A program made the translations under genes and the position numbers. Positions 34,063-43,094 of a DNA stretch of 64,000 bases are shown one piece after another (position 1 is the first letter of the stretch; each line of letters starts with the position of its first letter). The stretch is from contig NZ_NSCM01000007.1 in the NCBI RefSeq assembly GCF_003287735.1, forward strand, positions 73,979-137,978, given 5' to 3'. The DNA comes from Photorhabdus bodei (GTDB lineage: Bacteria > Pseudomonadota > Gammaproteobacteria > Enterobacterales > Enterobacteriaceae). Under the pieces are notes generated by a model. It was not told the origin of the DNA. It did not search any database and worked only from the letters and a program-made list of their open reading frames with translations.

Positions 34063-34152
34063 GCCACTGCTTTTCTTTGATATCCCCATATTGAGGAACC
34101 CGATAGTTAATCCATTTTGGTTCAAGACTATCGGGTTTTTTTATTGTCTGAA
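34063..34152 (+). ncRNA. rybB: Small regulatory RNA RybB
   Basis: The 5' end gccactgcttttctttga matches the seed region of E. coli RybB, followed by tccccat..tg.gga, a ggttcaag loop segment and a terminator stem aacccgatagt / actatcgggtt with a T run. RybB is an Hfq-dependent sRNA, made on envelope stress, that represses outer-membrane protein mRNAs through its 5' end. Genes nearby (ybjC, grxA, ybjG) match the E. coli neighbourhood. An open frame beginning inside the terminator is not real. Confidence 0.9.
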
Positions 34153-34432
34153 GAGTATACCGTTCATAAACACATAACCGATTCTACAGATGATCAACCT
34201 ATCAACCACCGATACTATCAACGCGCTGATCTAGATATTATCATCATATATATCAATGAATTGATTAGTTTTTGTCAGGATAACCGCCAGATATTCCCTT
34301 GGTGGAAATATAAACCAAAAATAAATAACACCAACAATTAAGATAATTACGCTTTACTCTCAGGTCAGCCAACTTTACTCTCTTGCGTCCGACTGTCGTG
34401 ATGTACATAAGTGACTATATGTGAGGCCCGAT

Positions 34433-35041
34433 TTGTTAGAACAAATAAATCATGATCTGTTTACCTTTTTCAATGCTACGCCTGAATCATCACCAGCCAT
34501 GATTGCAATAGCGACGTTTATTGCAAAATACCTGGTTCTTATTTTCCCTCTAATATTGGCTAGTTTCTGGTTCTGGAGTTCAGAGCGTACTCGCCCTTAT
34601 CATCGGGTTATCGTCAGTAAAACCACCGTTGCCTTCTGTTTTGCTATGCTAACTTCATACTGTATCGGTTTACTCTGCCCTCACGACCGCCCTTTTGCAG
34701 AAGGTTTTGGTTATAACTTTCTTCCTCACGCGCCAACAACCTCATTCCCAAGTCATCATGGAACAACCGTCTTCACTTTCGCTTTATCCTTTTTATTCTG
34801 GTATAGGATTTGGCCGGGCTTATGCATGATGGCGATTGCACTGGCAATTGCATGGGCCAGAGTCTATTTAGGCGTTCACTGGCCGATGGATATGGTCGGG
34901 GCATTTATCGTCAGCCTAATGGGATGCACTTTTGCACAAATAATATGGAGCCTGTCCGGTGAACGTTTACAAAAAAGATTGAACAGTCTGTACCAACATT
35001 GCTGCGCTTTTCCTATCCGTAAAGGCTGGATAAAAAGCTAG
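34433..35041 (+). CDS. ybjG: Undecaprenyl-diphosphatase YbjG (PAP2)
   Basis: 202 residues from a TTG start, which fits E. coli MLENLN and sits six bases after gtgagg; an in-frame GTG four codons upstream is part of that ribosome site. An inner-membrane PAP2 phosphatase that recycles undecaprenyl diphosphate on the periplasmic face. Catalytic motifs: PHDRPF, SFPSHHGT and RVYLGVHWPMD. About six helices. The C-terminus PIRKGW is conserved. Confidence 0.9.
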   Translation: MLEQINHDLFTFFNATPESSPAMIAIATFIAKYLVLIFPLILASFWFWSSERTRPYHRVIVSKTTVAFCFAMLTSYCIGLLCPHDRPFAEGFGYNFLPHAPTTSFPSHHGTTVFTFALSFLFWYRIWPGLCMMAIALAIAWARVYLGVHWPMDMVGAFIVSLMGCTFAQIIWSLSGERLQKRLNSLYQHCCAFPIRKGWIKS

Positions 35042-35284
35042 CAACATAAATGTAACTTAGTGACTTGAGATAAACGAACGCTATTTCAACCAAAGTCTTT
35101 TTATTAGAAATTATTGGCTAATTTTACATACCAAAATGGACATGAGTTAACCAGCAGGGTAATATCCTGTACCCTATTTAGCATTTATTTGCGCTTAAAT
35201 TCAACTCAACGATTTTCATATAAATCAATAAATCTATATAAATCACTATGTAAATAGATATATAACGAAAGAGATTATTAAAAC

Positions 35285-35389
35285 TTGATCAAAGAATGGC
35301 TAGCACATCTTTCATTCATATTATTGATGCTATTAATCTATTATTCTGGTTTTATCTATATCTTTCACAAAGATACAAACATTACATAA
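35285..35389 (+). CDS. Possible 34-residue membrane peptide
   Basis: A TTG-initiated frame encodes a peptide with a single hydrophobic helix (LSFILLMLLIYYSGFIYIF) between charged ends (IKEW at the N-terminus, HKDTNIT at the C-terminus). This layout is usual for small regulatory or toxin membrane proteins. An aaagaga sequence precedes it but is 10 or more bases away. I do not recognise it; it may be chance. Confidence 0.3.
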   Translation: MIKEWLAHLSFILLMLLIYYSGFIYIFHKDTNIT

Positions 35390-35419
35390 GAGATATCTAT
35401 TTTAAAATCTGGTAAAAAA

Positions 35420-35433
35420 TTGATATTTATCAA
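35420..35433. promoter_or_regulatory. Perfect FNR-type site
   Basis: ttgatatttatcaa matches TTGAT-N4-ATCAA exactly and extends to a 9 bp inverted repeat. An extended -10 (tgctatttt) lies about 30 bp downstream, close to class II spacing. It is 500 bp from sdaC, so it may drive a long leader or a separate RNA. Confidence 0.5.
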
Positions 35434-35692
35434 TTTATTAACCATTTACTCTATTTGCTATTTTTATTCATTAATATGTAAATAAATAGACAGAAAATAA
35501 CAAAAACATAAGAGAATAATAAGAGTTGAGTAATGGGCAAATTGAGGTTATAATTTAACCTCATTAAAATTCGCAATATTTAGGCAACAATTACACTAAA
35601 TCTCGTGGCATGATGACTTTCCGAGATATATTCCGCATTTGAGACTATGATCACGGTACTATTCACTAAAAATCGCTATCTTGCCACTATCA

Positions 35693-35738
35693 AAAGTCTG
35701 GTCTTAAAATTTCCAGACTTTCTTTCAAAAAAGAAAGT
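35693..35738 (+). promoter_or_regulatory. Two mutually exclusive hairpins in the sdaC leader
   Basis: Stem aaagtctgg / ccagacttt overlaps stem actttcttt / aaagaaagt, sharing the bases acttt. Only one can form at a time, as in attenuators. They lie about 200 bp before sdaC. Confidence 0.4.
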
Positions 35739-35937
35739 AAAGCGAAAATTTTGGCTTGTTAATTTAAAGTCCAATTTTCGAACAAGATGTTAATGTGGTA
35801 ATAAAAATGTTTAAATAACCACCAGAGATATTTAAAAAATTTATTTTTTATAAAGGCCACATGTATTTGCATTTATTGCATACTTGCGGCATTGTAATTT
35901 CATTTTTTAATTTACCGCGTTATTCTCGGAGATAACT

Positions 35938-37236
35938 ATGGATATGACTCAAACAGGTACGATCGCATCACAGGCGACCAACCCAAGCGATTATAAAACC
36001 TGGCGTAAATCAGATACAGTATGGATGCTTGGCTTATATGGTACTGCGATTGGTGCCGGTGTATTATTCTTACCCATCAATGCCGGTATTGGTGGCCTAC
36101 TACCTCTTTTGGTGATGGCGCTACTGGCTTTCCCAATGACTTTCTTCGCCCACCGCGGGATGTGTCGTTTCGTTCTATCCGGTAAAAACCCTGGCGAAGA
36201 TATTACCGAAGTCGTAGAAGAACACTTTGGCAGCCTGGCAGGTAAACTTATCACCCTGCTCTACTTCTTCGCTATCTACCCGATTCTCTTGGTTTACAGC
36301 GTTGCTATTACCAACACTGTAGACAGCTTTATTGTTCACCAATTACATCTGCCATCCCCCCCCCGTGCCCTGCTGGCTCTGATCCTAATTATTGGTGTAA
36401 TGACCATCATCCGTTTCGGTGAACAGGCTATTGTTAAGGCAATGAGCGTACTGGTATTCCCATTTGTTGCCGTTTTGATGCTACTGGCGTTTTATCTGAT
36501 CCCTAACTGGAATACCGCAATCTTCGAAAACATCAGCGTTTCTGCATCGAGTGCAAGTCATGGGCTGCTCATCACTCTATGGCTAGCGATCCCAGTAATG
36601 GTGTTCTCCTTCAACCACTCGCCAATTATCTCGGCGTTTGCTGTGGCAAAACGTGGAGAATATGGTGAAAATGCTGAGAAAAAATGCTCCCGCATTCTGG
36701 CTTACGCCCATATCATGATGGTTGTAACCGTGATGTTCTTCGTATTCAGCTGCGTATTGAGCCTGTCTCCAGAAAATCTGGCAGAAGCCAAAGCACAAAA
36801 TATTTCTATTCTGTCTTATCTGGCTAACCACTTTAATACACCAGTGATTGCCTACATTGCTCCGTTTATTGCATTCATAGCAATTACCAAATCTTTCCTT
36901 GGTCATTATCTGGGTGCACGTGAAGGTTTTAATGGTATCGTGGTTAAGACATTGCGTGACCAAGGTAAAACTATTGAGCCTAAAAAGCTGAATCGTATCA
37001 CGTCCATTTTCATGTTAGTAACGACTTGGATTGTCGCTACTCTGAATCCAAGTATTTTGGAAATGATCGAAAGATTAGGTGGTCCTATTATCGCAATGTT
37101 GCTGTTCCTTATGCCAATGTATGCAATCAGCAAAGTTCCTGCAATGCGCAAATATAGCGGCAAGCTGAGTAATCTGTTTATCGTCTTTATGGGGTTAGTT
37201 GCTATCTCTGCTGTCCTCTACTCACTGTTTGCATAA
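35938..37236 (+). CDS. sdaC: Serine/proton symporter SdaC
   Basis: 432 residues, eleven helices, a member of the HAAAP family. Almost word for word E. coli SdaC in ILFLPINAG-like GVLFLPINAGIGG, SGKNPGEDITEVVEEHFG, VFSFNHSPIISAFAVAK and FLGHYLGAREGFNG. It imports serine. In E. coli sdaB (serine deaminase) follows; here TnpB debris follows instead. The distal 5' region is unusually long. Confidence 0.95.
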   Translation: MDMTQTGTIASQATNPSDYKTWRKSDTVWMLGLYGTAIGAGVLFLPINAGIGGLLPLLVMALLAFPMTFFAHRGMCRFVLSGKNPGEDITEVVEEHFGSLAGKLITLLYFFAIYPILLVYSVAITNTVDSFIVHQLHLPSPPRALLALILIIGVMTIIRFGEQAIVKAMSVLVFPFVAVLMLLAFYLIPNWNTAIFENISVSASSASHGLLITLWLAIPVMVFSFNHSPIISAFAVAKRGEYGENAEKKCSRILAYAHIMMVVTVMFFVFSCVLSLSPENLAEAKAQNISILSYLANHFNTPVIAYIAPFIAFIAITKSFLGHYLGAREGFNGIVVKTLRDQGKTIEPKKLNRITSIFMLVTTWIVATLNPSILEMIERLGGPIIAMLLFLMPMYAISKVPAMRKYSGKLSNLFIVFMGLVAISAVLYSLFA

Positions 37237-37241
37237 TAAAT

Positions 37242-37280
37242 ATTTGGTTGCTGTTCTCTTCAAGCGGGCAGCAACCGAAT
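37242..37280. terminator. Inverted repeat after sdaC
   Basis: atttggttgctg / cagcaaccgaat arms (12 bp with a G-U pair) around a 15-base loop, just after the sdaC stop. No T tail. Confidence 0.45.
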
Positions 37281-37313
37281 AATGACATGAGCTAGCTAGC
37301 GGAAAAATTTAAA

Positions 37314-37690
37314 CTACACGATAAGCCAGGCATATTGACGGGATTTTTTTGCCACTGCCAGCAAAGGCTTCAGGTCTTTACGCGGGTTTAAATTTACGCC
37401 GTAACGTTTATAAGCGTGTTTTTTGATGTGCATAGCCTTGTTGTACGCGAAACGGACCGCACCGAACTGGGCGTTAAGATACTCGGCCTGTTCGGGTGTG
37501 GGGTAGATGCGTACTTTGATGGCTCTTAACATATTCAGCGCTCATGAATAAAGTGCATTCATTTTAGCCTGTTTTACAGGCAAATATCCATTCAGCCAGG
37601 AGACGTCGCAGTAGCCAGCCCTAAAGCCCTTTGGGCTTTTCGCCTGATATCCCTGCCCGCACTGGGCAAGGGTTTACGGCGGTTTTTGCT
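37314..37690 (-). pseudogene. TnpB remnant of an IS200/IS605-type element, copy 1
   Basis: About 70 N-terminal codons of a TnpB (OrfB) protein remain, from MLRAIKVRIYPTPEQ through AYNKAMHIKKHAYKRYG to KKSRQYAWL, where the frame ends. Full TnpB proteins are about 400 residues, so the catalytic RuvC part is gone. Some 160 bp of element upstream of the start is kept, including a segment (ttagcaaaaaccgccgtaaaccc) that recurs in copy 2. TnpB is an RNA-guided nuclease linked to IS605 transposons; this copy cannot function. Confidence 0.85.
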
Positions 37691-37857
37691 AAACGTACCG
37701 AATATTGAATGTAAAGGAAATGTTCCCATGCCACCAAGGAGACCAAGAACCTCATACTGTTCATCATGACCATATTGATCAATATATTTCCCCGTCTTGA
37801 TTTTCGACACCTGCATATCTGTCAAAATATTATCTCGTCCATTACTTGGATTGAATC

Positions 37858-37984
37858 TATACCCGTTATCTTTCAAGTTGCCTCTTTGTTGGCTGCACTC
37901 GCTCACCCCGGTCACATAGTTTGCTATGCTCCCGGGGATTCGCTCCCTTGCCGTCGCGATGCATCTTGAAATCCATAAGGTATA
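37858..37984 (+). repeat. ERIC element
   Basis: Full-length copy between TnpB remnant 1 and the cipA upstream region. The 170 bp between the remnant and this copy encodes, on the minus strand, a protein-like fragment (QVSKIKTGKYIDQYGHDEQY) of unknown origin. Confidence 0.92.
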
Positions 37985-38465
37985 TATAAATTTCAAACAA
38001 ATAAATTAACCATATTTATTTACAACAATCAAAAATATAATTTAAAATTTTAATTATCAAACTAATCATTCAAAACAAATAAATTTTCAATTATATTTTA
38101 ATTTAATATAATTATATACGATGTGAAAAATTCCAGTTATTTTATATTTCTCATATCAACAATCTATTTTCTATTTTTTAATAAAATGACTCCATATATC
38201 AGATAATTACATTATTTTTTCAAATTTATTTGACAACCTATAAATGGCACCTATAGTTATATGTGTTAGAGAAAATGTTATATGCCAATTAAATACGTTA
38301 ACTGTCCTATATTTTTAGCGCAAAAAAAATTTCTTATGTAGATTGCTTTTATAGTAGAAGTACCAACCACCTTATATTTCTCAAACGGACGGTTTTCCGT
38401 TATTTATTCTGAGATAATATAGGCTTATTTATCAATTAATTAAATTATATTTTGGAGTTTATATT
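37985..38465. promoter_or_regulatory. cipA upstream region
   Basis: 480 bp, very AT-rich, no gene. The shared cip box lies near its right end. A tggag ribosome site precedes the ATG. Confidence 0.5.
38369..38381 (+). promoter_or_regulatory. Box shared by cipA and its paralog
   Basis: accttatatttct-type sequence (here accttatatttct with ac at 38369) occurs 85 bp before cipA and 80 bp before the paralog. It is followed by a small gga..tcc hairpin in both. Probably a common control element. Confidence 0.5.
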
Positions 38466-38780
38466 ATGATTAATGACATGCATCCTTCTTTAATTAAAGA
38501 TACTAATATAGTAGATGACGTAATGCTACGTAGCTGTAAAATCATTGCAATGAAAGTTATGCCAGACAAAGTTATGCAAGTTATGGTGACTGTATTAATG
38601 CATGATGGCACATGTGAAGAAATGCTTTTGAAATGGAATCTGCTAGACAATAGAGGCATGGCGATTTATAAAGTCCTGATGGAAGCGCTTTGCGCTAAGA
38701 AAGATGTGAAAATAGGCACCGTAGGAAAAGTTGGTCCTCTCGGCTGCGATTACATTAATTGCGTAGAAATCTCTATGTAA
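38466..38780 (+). CDS. cipA: Crystalline inclusion protein CipA
   Basis: 104 residues with 12 methionines and 5 cysteines, among them the stretch MKVMPDKVMQVMVTVLM. This is the Photorhabdus CipA as I remember it (104 residues, about 11.6 kDa). CipA forms large cytoplasmic crystals in phase I cells, thought to store methionine and other essential amino acids for the nematode partner; loss disturbs symbiosis and phase-specific traits. The fold is unrelated to known enzymes. It shares W-(N)-x-x-D-x-RG-x-A-x-Y-x-x-L with the paralog at 39803. Its own leader and a downstream hairpin point to a monocistronic message. Confidence 0.88.
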   Translation: MINDMHPSLIKDTNIVDDVMLRSCKIIAMKVMPDKVMQVMVTVLMHDGTCEEMLLKWNLLDNRGMAIYKVLMEALCAKKDVKIGTVGKVGPLGCDYINCVEISM

Positions 38781-38954
38781 AATAATTGCTTGTTGAAATG
38801 CTTGGGCCAAATAATAGACTCCTAATAGAAACTCAATTTGATTGAAGCAATCTCATTGATCGCAAAATACAGTACTATTGTGATAGGAATTTGGCACAAC
38901 ATTTCTCTGGTATAATGAAGCTGATTTTTATAACAGCACATTCTATCCTATCTA

Positions 38955-38983
38955 AGGCAGAGCGTAATATTAACGTTCTGCCT
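38955..38983 (+). terminator. Hairpin downstream of cipA
   Basis: aggcagagcgt / acgttctgcct (11 bp, one G-U). The paralog has a matching hairpin at 40281, so this is part of the duplicated unit. No long T run. Confidence 0.55.
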
Positions 38984-39710
38984 GCAATAGTTACATTTAA
39001 TAAAAAAAAGAAAATCATAAAAATAACAGAAAACAAATTTTCAATAAATTAAAATTAATTACCTTAGTTATCTATTTTACACAAAAATATCAACATATTA
39101 TTATTAAAATTTAATTTCACTCAAAATAATTTATTTTAGAAATTATTTTAATAATAGCACATACCATCCACTCAATCTTTAAAAACAGGGTAGAACAACA
39201 CCTCTTTATTGCACCCCGTAAATACTTAACAATATAGGTAATTACATCAATAATATTTACACATTGTAATTGTTAATAAAATATTATACACCTAGGTATT
39301 ATTAAATCTAAAATAGATTTAAGTAAATTAATTTCAAAGATTGCAATCATATATATCCATGCGAAATACTATAGGATAAGAATAATTTCATAATGTTTTA
39401 TTTAAATATCAACTAGAAAATTAATATTTAAATCATTCACCACATACTGCCAGTACGCTTCAATTCCTGCCGCCCCTTCCATACCCATACTCTATTAATA
39501 AGAATATCCTGCATAAATAATGCCCACCGGAACAGATTGTAATTTCTCCATTTCAACGGTAGTAAATAAATATCAATATTATTTTTTGATTAGAGTGATG
39601 CATTTGATTATTATAACCATTTAGAGGAAATATATTATTGGCGACTTTTTAACAGCATCAATAATTATATAATACAGATAAACTTTTAATATAGATTACA
39701 ATTACAAATT
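38984..39710. other. Gene-free region with a coding fossil
   Basis: Very AT-rich except around 39440-39570, where the minus strand reads protein-like on both sides of two stop codons (KLQSVPVGIIYAGYSY, then MGMEGAAGIEAYWQYVV). This looks like a small remnant of a lost gene; I cannot name it. Confidence 0.35.
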
Positions 39711-39723
39711 ACCTTATATTTCT
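39711..39723 (+). promoter_or_regulatory. Box shared by cipA and its paralog
   Basis: accttatatttct, identical to the copy upstream of cipA and at nearly the same distance from the start. Confidence 0.5.
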
Positions 39724-39802
39724 TCGGCGGACAAATGACTGCTCCGTACATTTTAGTAAAAAATTCTATTTTTCAATTACGTTAAATTAAAAGGTTAACA
39801 CG

Positions 39803-40141
39803 ATGAACTATACAAATCCTTCTTCTAATGAAGCGGTAACAGAAAATAAACCTGAACAGACTTCTCCAAACCCTAATTACTATTTCGCTGTTGGTACAGT
39901 AACTTCAGTTCAGGCTGCACCTGATCAAAACCAATTGCAAGTGACTGTCACTATGCAGTTCCCTAACGGCAAATTTAACTATCTGTTATGGTGGAATGCT
40001 CAGGACTACAGAGGTTCAGCACTGTATCATCTTCTTCTGAACGCTTGCAGTAATAACAAACGTGTAAATATAACTTCTTCATCAGCGGTTTCTCCTGGTG
40101 GTTACAATTATATCTACAACGCAACATTATTGGCTTCTTAA
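39803..40141 (+). CDS. CipA/CipB-family paralog
   Basis: 112 residues. The N-terminal 30 are polar and proline-rich, then the body aligns with CipA: PDQNQLQVTVTMQFPNG against PDKVMQVMVTVLMHDG, WWNAQDYRGSALYHLLL against KWNLLDNRGMAIYKVLM, and YNYIYNATLL at the end. The composition is quite different: rich in N, Y, S and T, only two methionines and one cysteine. It may be a second inclusion protein or a protein that shapes the crystals. I would not call it cipB, which I recall as about 100 residues and located elsewhere. It shares leader and 3' hairpin with cipA. Confidence 0.75.
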   Translation: MNYTNPSSNEAVTENKPEQTSPNPNYYFAVGTVTSVQAAPDQNQLQVTVTMQFPNGKFNYLLWWNAQDYRGSALYHLLLNACSNNKRVNITSSSAVSPGGYNYIYNATLLAS

Positions 40142-40280
40142 TATAAAGTCATAAATTGCCAAATAGCTCCACCTAATTCCTTATTGTTACAATAGAAATT
40201 GAGTGTAGTATTTCTCTGGTAGAACAAAGCTGATGTTGAGTAAAAGCTAAAAATATTTTCTACCAGTTACTCCCTTCTCC

Positions 40281-40310
40281 AGGCAGAACCTTAATCACAA
40301 GGTTCTACCT
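40281..40310 (+). terminator. Hairpin downstream of the cip paralog
   Basis: aggcagaacctt / aaggttctacct (12 bp, one mismatch) after a conserved atttctctggta segment also found after cipA. Confidence 0.55.
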
Positions 40311-40328
40311 GTTCTAACAACACCGCTT

Positions 40329-40455
40329 TATACCTGTCATCCTTCAAGTTGCCTCTTTGTTGGCTGCACTCACTCACTCCGGTCACATAGTTATCTATGC
40401 TCCCGGGGATTCGCTCCCTTGCCGCCGCGATCCATCTTGAAATCCATAAGGTATA
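40329..40455 (+). repeat. ERIC element
   Basis: Full-length copy, with slight decay (tacctgtc, cgatccatc), 19 bp after the paralog's hairpin. Confidence 0.9.
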
Positions 40456-40935
40456 AATTCACGATAATTAATAAATAATATCTTATTTCAATAATGCTAT
40501 TTCGGTGTCATTAATCTATATTCAATGAATTTAAAAACCATTTCAAATAGAAAATAAAAACTTACGAGAGTAATAAAAAAAACAATAACAGACCTAAAAT
40601 TAACTCTAATAAATTTATTAATCATATATTTAACACACCCGATAACAACATATTAAAACAATTGTATTAAATCTATTTCTGAACATTGATATTTTAATTT
40701 TTTACAAATTAATTTCCTATCTAATATTACCTATAAAATAATAAAAACCCAATTAAACCCCATTTTCTTGACAAATATCAATAACGCTTACTACTATTAA
40801 TCTGTATTCTATTCAGAAATGGCTATTTAACAGGATTCGCTACTAGCTATGAACTCCGATATGAAGGAACATCAACCCGCAACTATCGAGGTTTATCACC
40901 TACGCATATTCGTTACGAAAATATCGGCCATCATG
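40456..40935. other. AT-rich gene-free region
   Basis: 480 bp without a gene. From about 40848 one frame reads protein-like (YELRYEGTSTRNYRGLSPT) up to the TnpB remnant, probably debris of whatever the element inserted into. Confidence 0.35.
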
Positions 40936-41313
40936 TTAGCAAAAACCGCCGTAAACCCTTACCCAGTTCGGTGCGGTCCGTTTCGCGTACAACAAGGCTC
41001 TGCACATCAAAAAACACGCTTATAAACGTTACGGCGTAAATTTAAACCCGCGTAAAGACCTGAAGCCTTTGCTGGCAGTAGCAAAAAAATCCCGTCAATA
41101 TGCCTGGCTTAAAAAATATGATTCTATTGCCTTGCAGCAGGCGGTGATTAACCTGCATACCGCGTTTGATAACTTCTTTAATCCGAAATTGAAAGCGCGT
41201 TTCCCGGCATTTAAAAGTAAGCACGTTTACGGCGGGGAGCAGTCACAACTGAGATCGAATTATGGGCTTACTGGCAAGATAAACCTGATGGAGTCTTGTT
41301 ATTCAAAGGCCAA
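40936..41313 (+). pseudogene. TnpB remnant of an IS200/IS605-type element, copy 2
   Basis: The element's left segment (ttagcaaaaaccgccgtaaaccc) joins directly to TnpB codons beginning QFGAVRFAYNKALHIKK and running through KKSRQYAWLKKYDSIALQQ to KSKHVYGGEQ, about residues 22-125. The first 21 codons and part of the upstream region are missing. Comparison with copy 1 shows a clean 195 bp deletion between two cccagt hexamers. Not functional. Confidence 0.83.
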
Positions 41314-41440
41314 TATACCCGTCATCTTTCAAGTTGCCTCTTTGTTGGCTGCACTCGCTCACCCCGGTCACATAGTTATCTATGCTCCCGGGGATTCACT
41401 CCCTTGCCGTCGCGATGCATCTTGAAATCCATAGGGTATA
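41314..41440 (+). repeat. ERIC element
   Basis: Full-length copy directly following the TnpB remnant; it may mark the point where the remnant was cut. Confidence 0.92.
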
Positions 41441-41587
41441 TAACGGATCTGCTATAAAAAATAGCAAACGTTGCTCTCTAGATGGAAAAAAATAAGTGTA
41501 AAACGTGCGCGGCAAAATGCCGCGCCCTAAATCAGAAAGAATATAAATCCACCCAACCTGCCACATAAACCTTATATTGACGTCAAA

Positions 41588-42793
41588 TCAACCAAAAATC
41601 ACCTTAAACCAACCACTAACTTTCATCACAATCAAATCCCAAATACGGCTAAAAAAGTTACCTTCCTCTACCGCCTCTTTAACAACCAAAGGACGTTGTT
41701 CAATGACCTTATCCCCTAATTGGAAGTTAATCACACCAACAACCTGATTTTTCGTCAAAGGCGCTGTTAATGGCGTCTGATTTAATGTGTAACTGGCTTT
41801 CAGATTTTTTAACTGCCCACGAGGAATAGTGATCGCCGCATCTTTTTCTACGCCGAGAGCAACATCTGAACGCTTGCCATACCAAACCTTTTCTGAAACA
41901 AACGGCTCGCTAACTTTAATAGGTGTTACCGTTTCATAAAAACGGAATCCCCATGCAAGTAATTTTTCACTTTCAGCAAAACGAACCCGATCACTTGGTG
42001 CGCCTAACACCACAGAAATCAGCCGCATAGATCCCTCTGTCGCTGAAGCAACCAGATTATAACCGGCACCGCTGGTATATCCTGTTTTCACACCATCGAC
42101 ATTCATATTTTTATTCCATAACAATCGGTTACGGTTAAGCTGTTGGATTTTATTGAAGGTAAATGTTTTCTCTTTATGCAGGGCATACTCATCAGGAACA
42201 TCACGGATCATCGCCTGACTCAATACCGCCATATCACGAGCAGTACTGAATTGGCCTTCAGCATCCAATCCATGAACCGTACGAAAATGGGTGTTAGTCA
42301 ACCCAAGCGCTTTTGCATAATTGTTCATCAGACTAACAAATACATCCTGACTGCCCGCCACATAATCAGCCAAAGCGATGCTGGCATCATTACCAGATTG
42401 AATAACAACGCCACGATTCAGATCGATCACTTTTACCCTGTCACCGGGTTTAAGAAACATGAGCGAAGAACCTTTCAGTATGGGATTTCCCGTCGCCCAA
42501 GCATCTTTTCCCACAGTAACGACATCTTCCGACGTAATTTTTCCTGCTTTTATCGCCTGACCGACAACATAACTGGTCATAATTTTTGTCAGACTGGCTG
42601 GATCAAGCCGCTCATCGGGATTACCCTCAGCCAGAATTTTACCGCTGTCATAATCCATTAACACATAAGCTCTAGCGTCCACGGGTGGAACAACAAGTTC
42701 ATCCGATGCATAAACACGGGCACTTACCATTGATGCCACTGTCAGCACCGCAATCACACATTTCATCGTCATCGCCAGACTTTTCTTCATCAT
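41588..42793 (-). CDS. dacC: D-alanyl-D-alanine carboxypeptidase (PBP5/6 type)
   Basis: 401 residues with a signal peptide (about 1-29). Active-site serine in SLTK (67-70), second motif SGNDAS and third KTG (KTGYTSG). The last 18 residues form an amphipathic membrane anchor ([14 protein letters not shown]). It trims the terminal D-Ala of peptidoglycan pentapeptides in the periplasm. Wording is nearest DacC (PBP6) of E. coli, which also lies near ybjG; DacA is the alternative. Confidence 0.9.
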   Translation of the reverse strand: MMKKSLAMTMKCVIAVLTVASMVSARVYASDELVVPPVDARAYVLMDYDSGKILAEGNPDERLDPASLTKIMTSYVVGQAIKAGKITSEDVVTVGKDAWATGNPILKGSSLMFLKPGDRVKVIDLNRGVVIQSGNDASIALADYVAGSQDVFVSLMNNYAKALGLTNTHFRTVHGLDAEGQFSTARDMAVLSQAMIRDVPDEYALHKEKTFTFNKIQQLNRNRLLWNKNMNVDGVKTGYTSGAGYNLVASATEGSMRLISVVLGAPSDRVRFAESEKLLAWGFRFYETVTPIKVSEPFVSEKVWYGKRSDVALGVEKDAAITIPRGQLKNLKASYTLNQTPLTAPLTKNQVVGVINFQLGDKVIEQRPLVVKEAVEEGNFFSRIWDLIVMKVSGWFKVIFG

Positions 42794-42831
42794 CGTTCCT
42801 CTTTACTTAATAAGAAAAAATGTCAAATTCT

Positions 42832-42954
42832 TATACCTTATGGATTTCAAGATGCATCGCGGCGGCAAGGGAGCGAATCCCCGGGAGCATAGCAAACTAT
42901 GTGACCGGGGTGAGTACAGCCAACAAAGAGGCAACTTGAAAGATGACGGGTATA
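42832..42954 (-). repeat. ERIC element between dacC and the GST gene
   Basis: Reverse-oriented copy with a 4 bp deletion (gtgagtacagcc for gtgagtgagcgcagcc), in the divergent promoter region. Confidence 0.9.
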
Positions 42955-43094
42955 TTAATATAAAATGTTGTACGACAAGAAACCAACATAAACAGTGTAA
43001 AGATTGTGCCGATCATGGGTTTTCATTTAACCTGATAGAGGTTATTGGTAACAAATAGACGATTTTCTTATCATCCCGATTCAAGGAGAAGCTC

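Larger units (their letters stand above)
35042..35937. promoter_or_regulatory. Long sdaC upstream region
   Basis: Almost 900 bp between ybjG and sdaC, AT-rich. It holds a candidate 34-codon membrane peptide, a perfect FNR-type site and a pair of mutually exclusive hairpins, each listed separately. No larger gene was seen. Confidence 0.55.

Noticed and set aside
34117..34341. 74-codon open frame after grxA
   Set aside because: It starts inside the RybB terminator hairpin, has no ribosome site and no recognisable features.
37592..37857. Minus-strand frame between the TnpB remnant and the ERIC element as a gene
   Set aside because: It is built from ERIC sequence, a short fragment of unknown origin and the transposon end; no coherent protein.
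39803..40141. Naming the cipA paralog cipB
   Set aside because: Length and composition do not fit what I recall of CipB, so only family membership is claimed.
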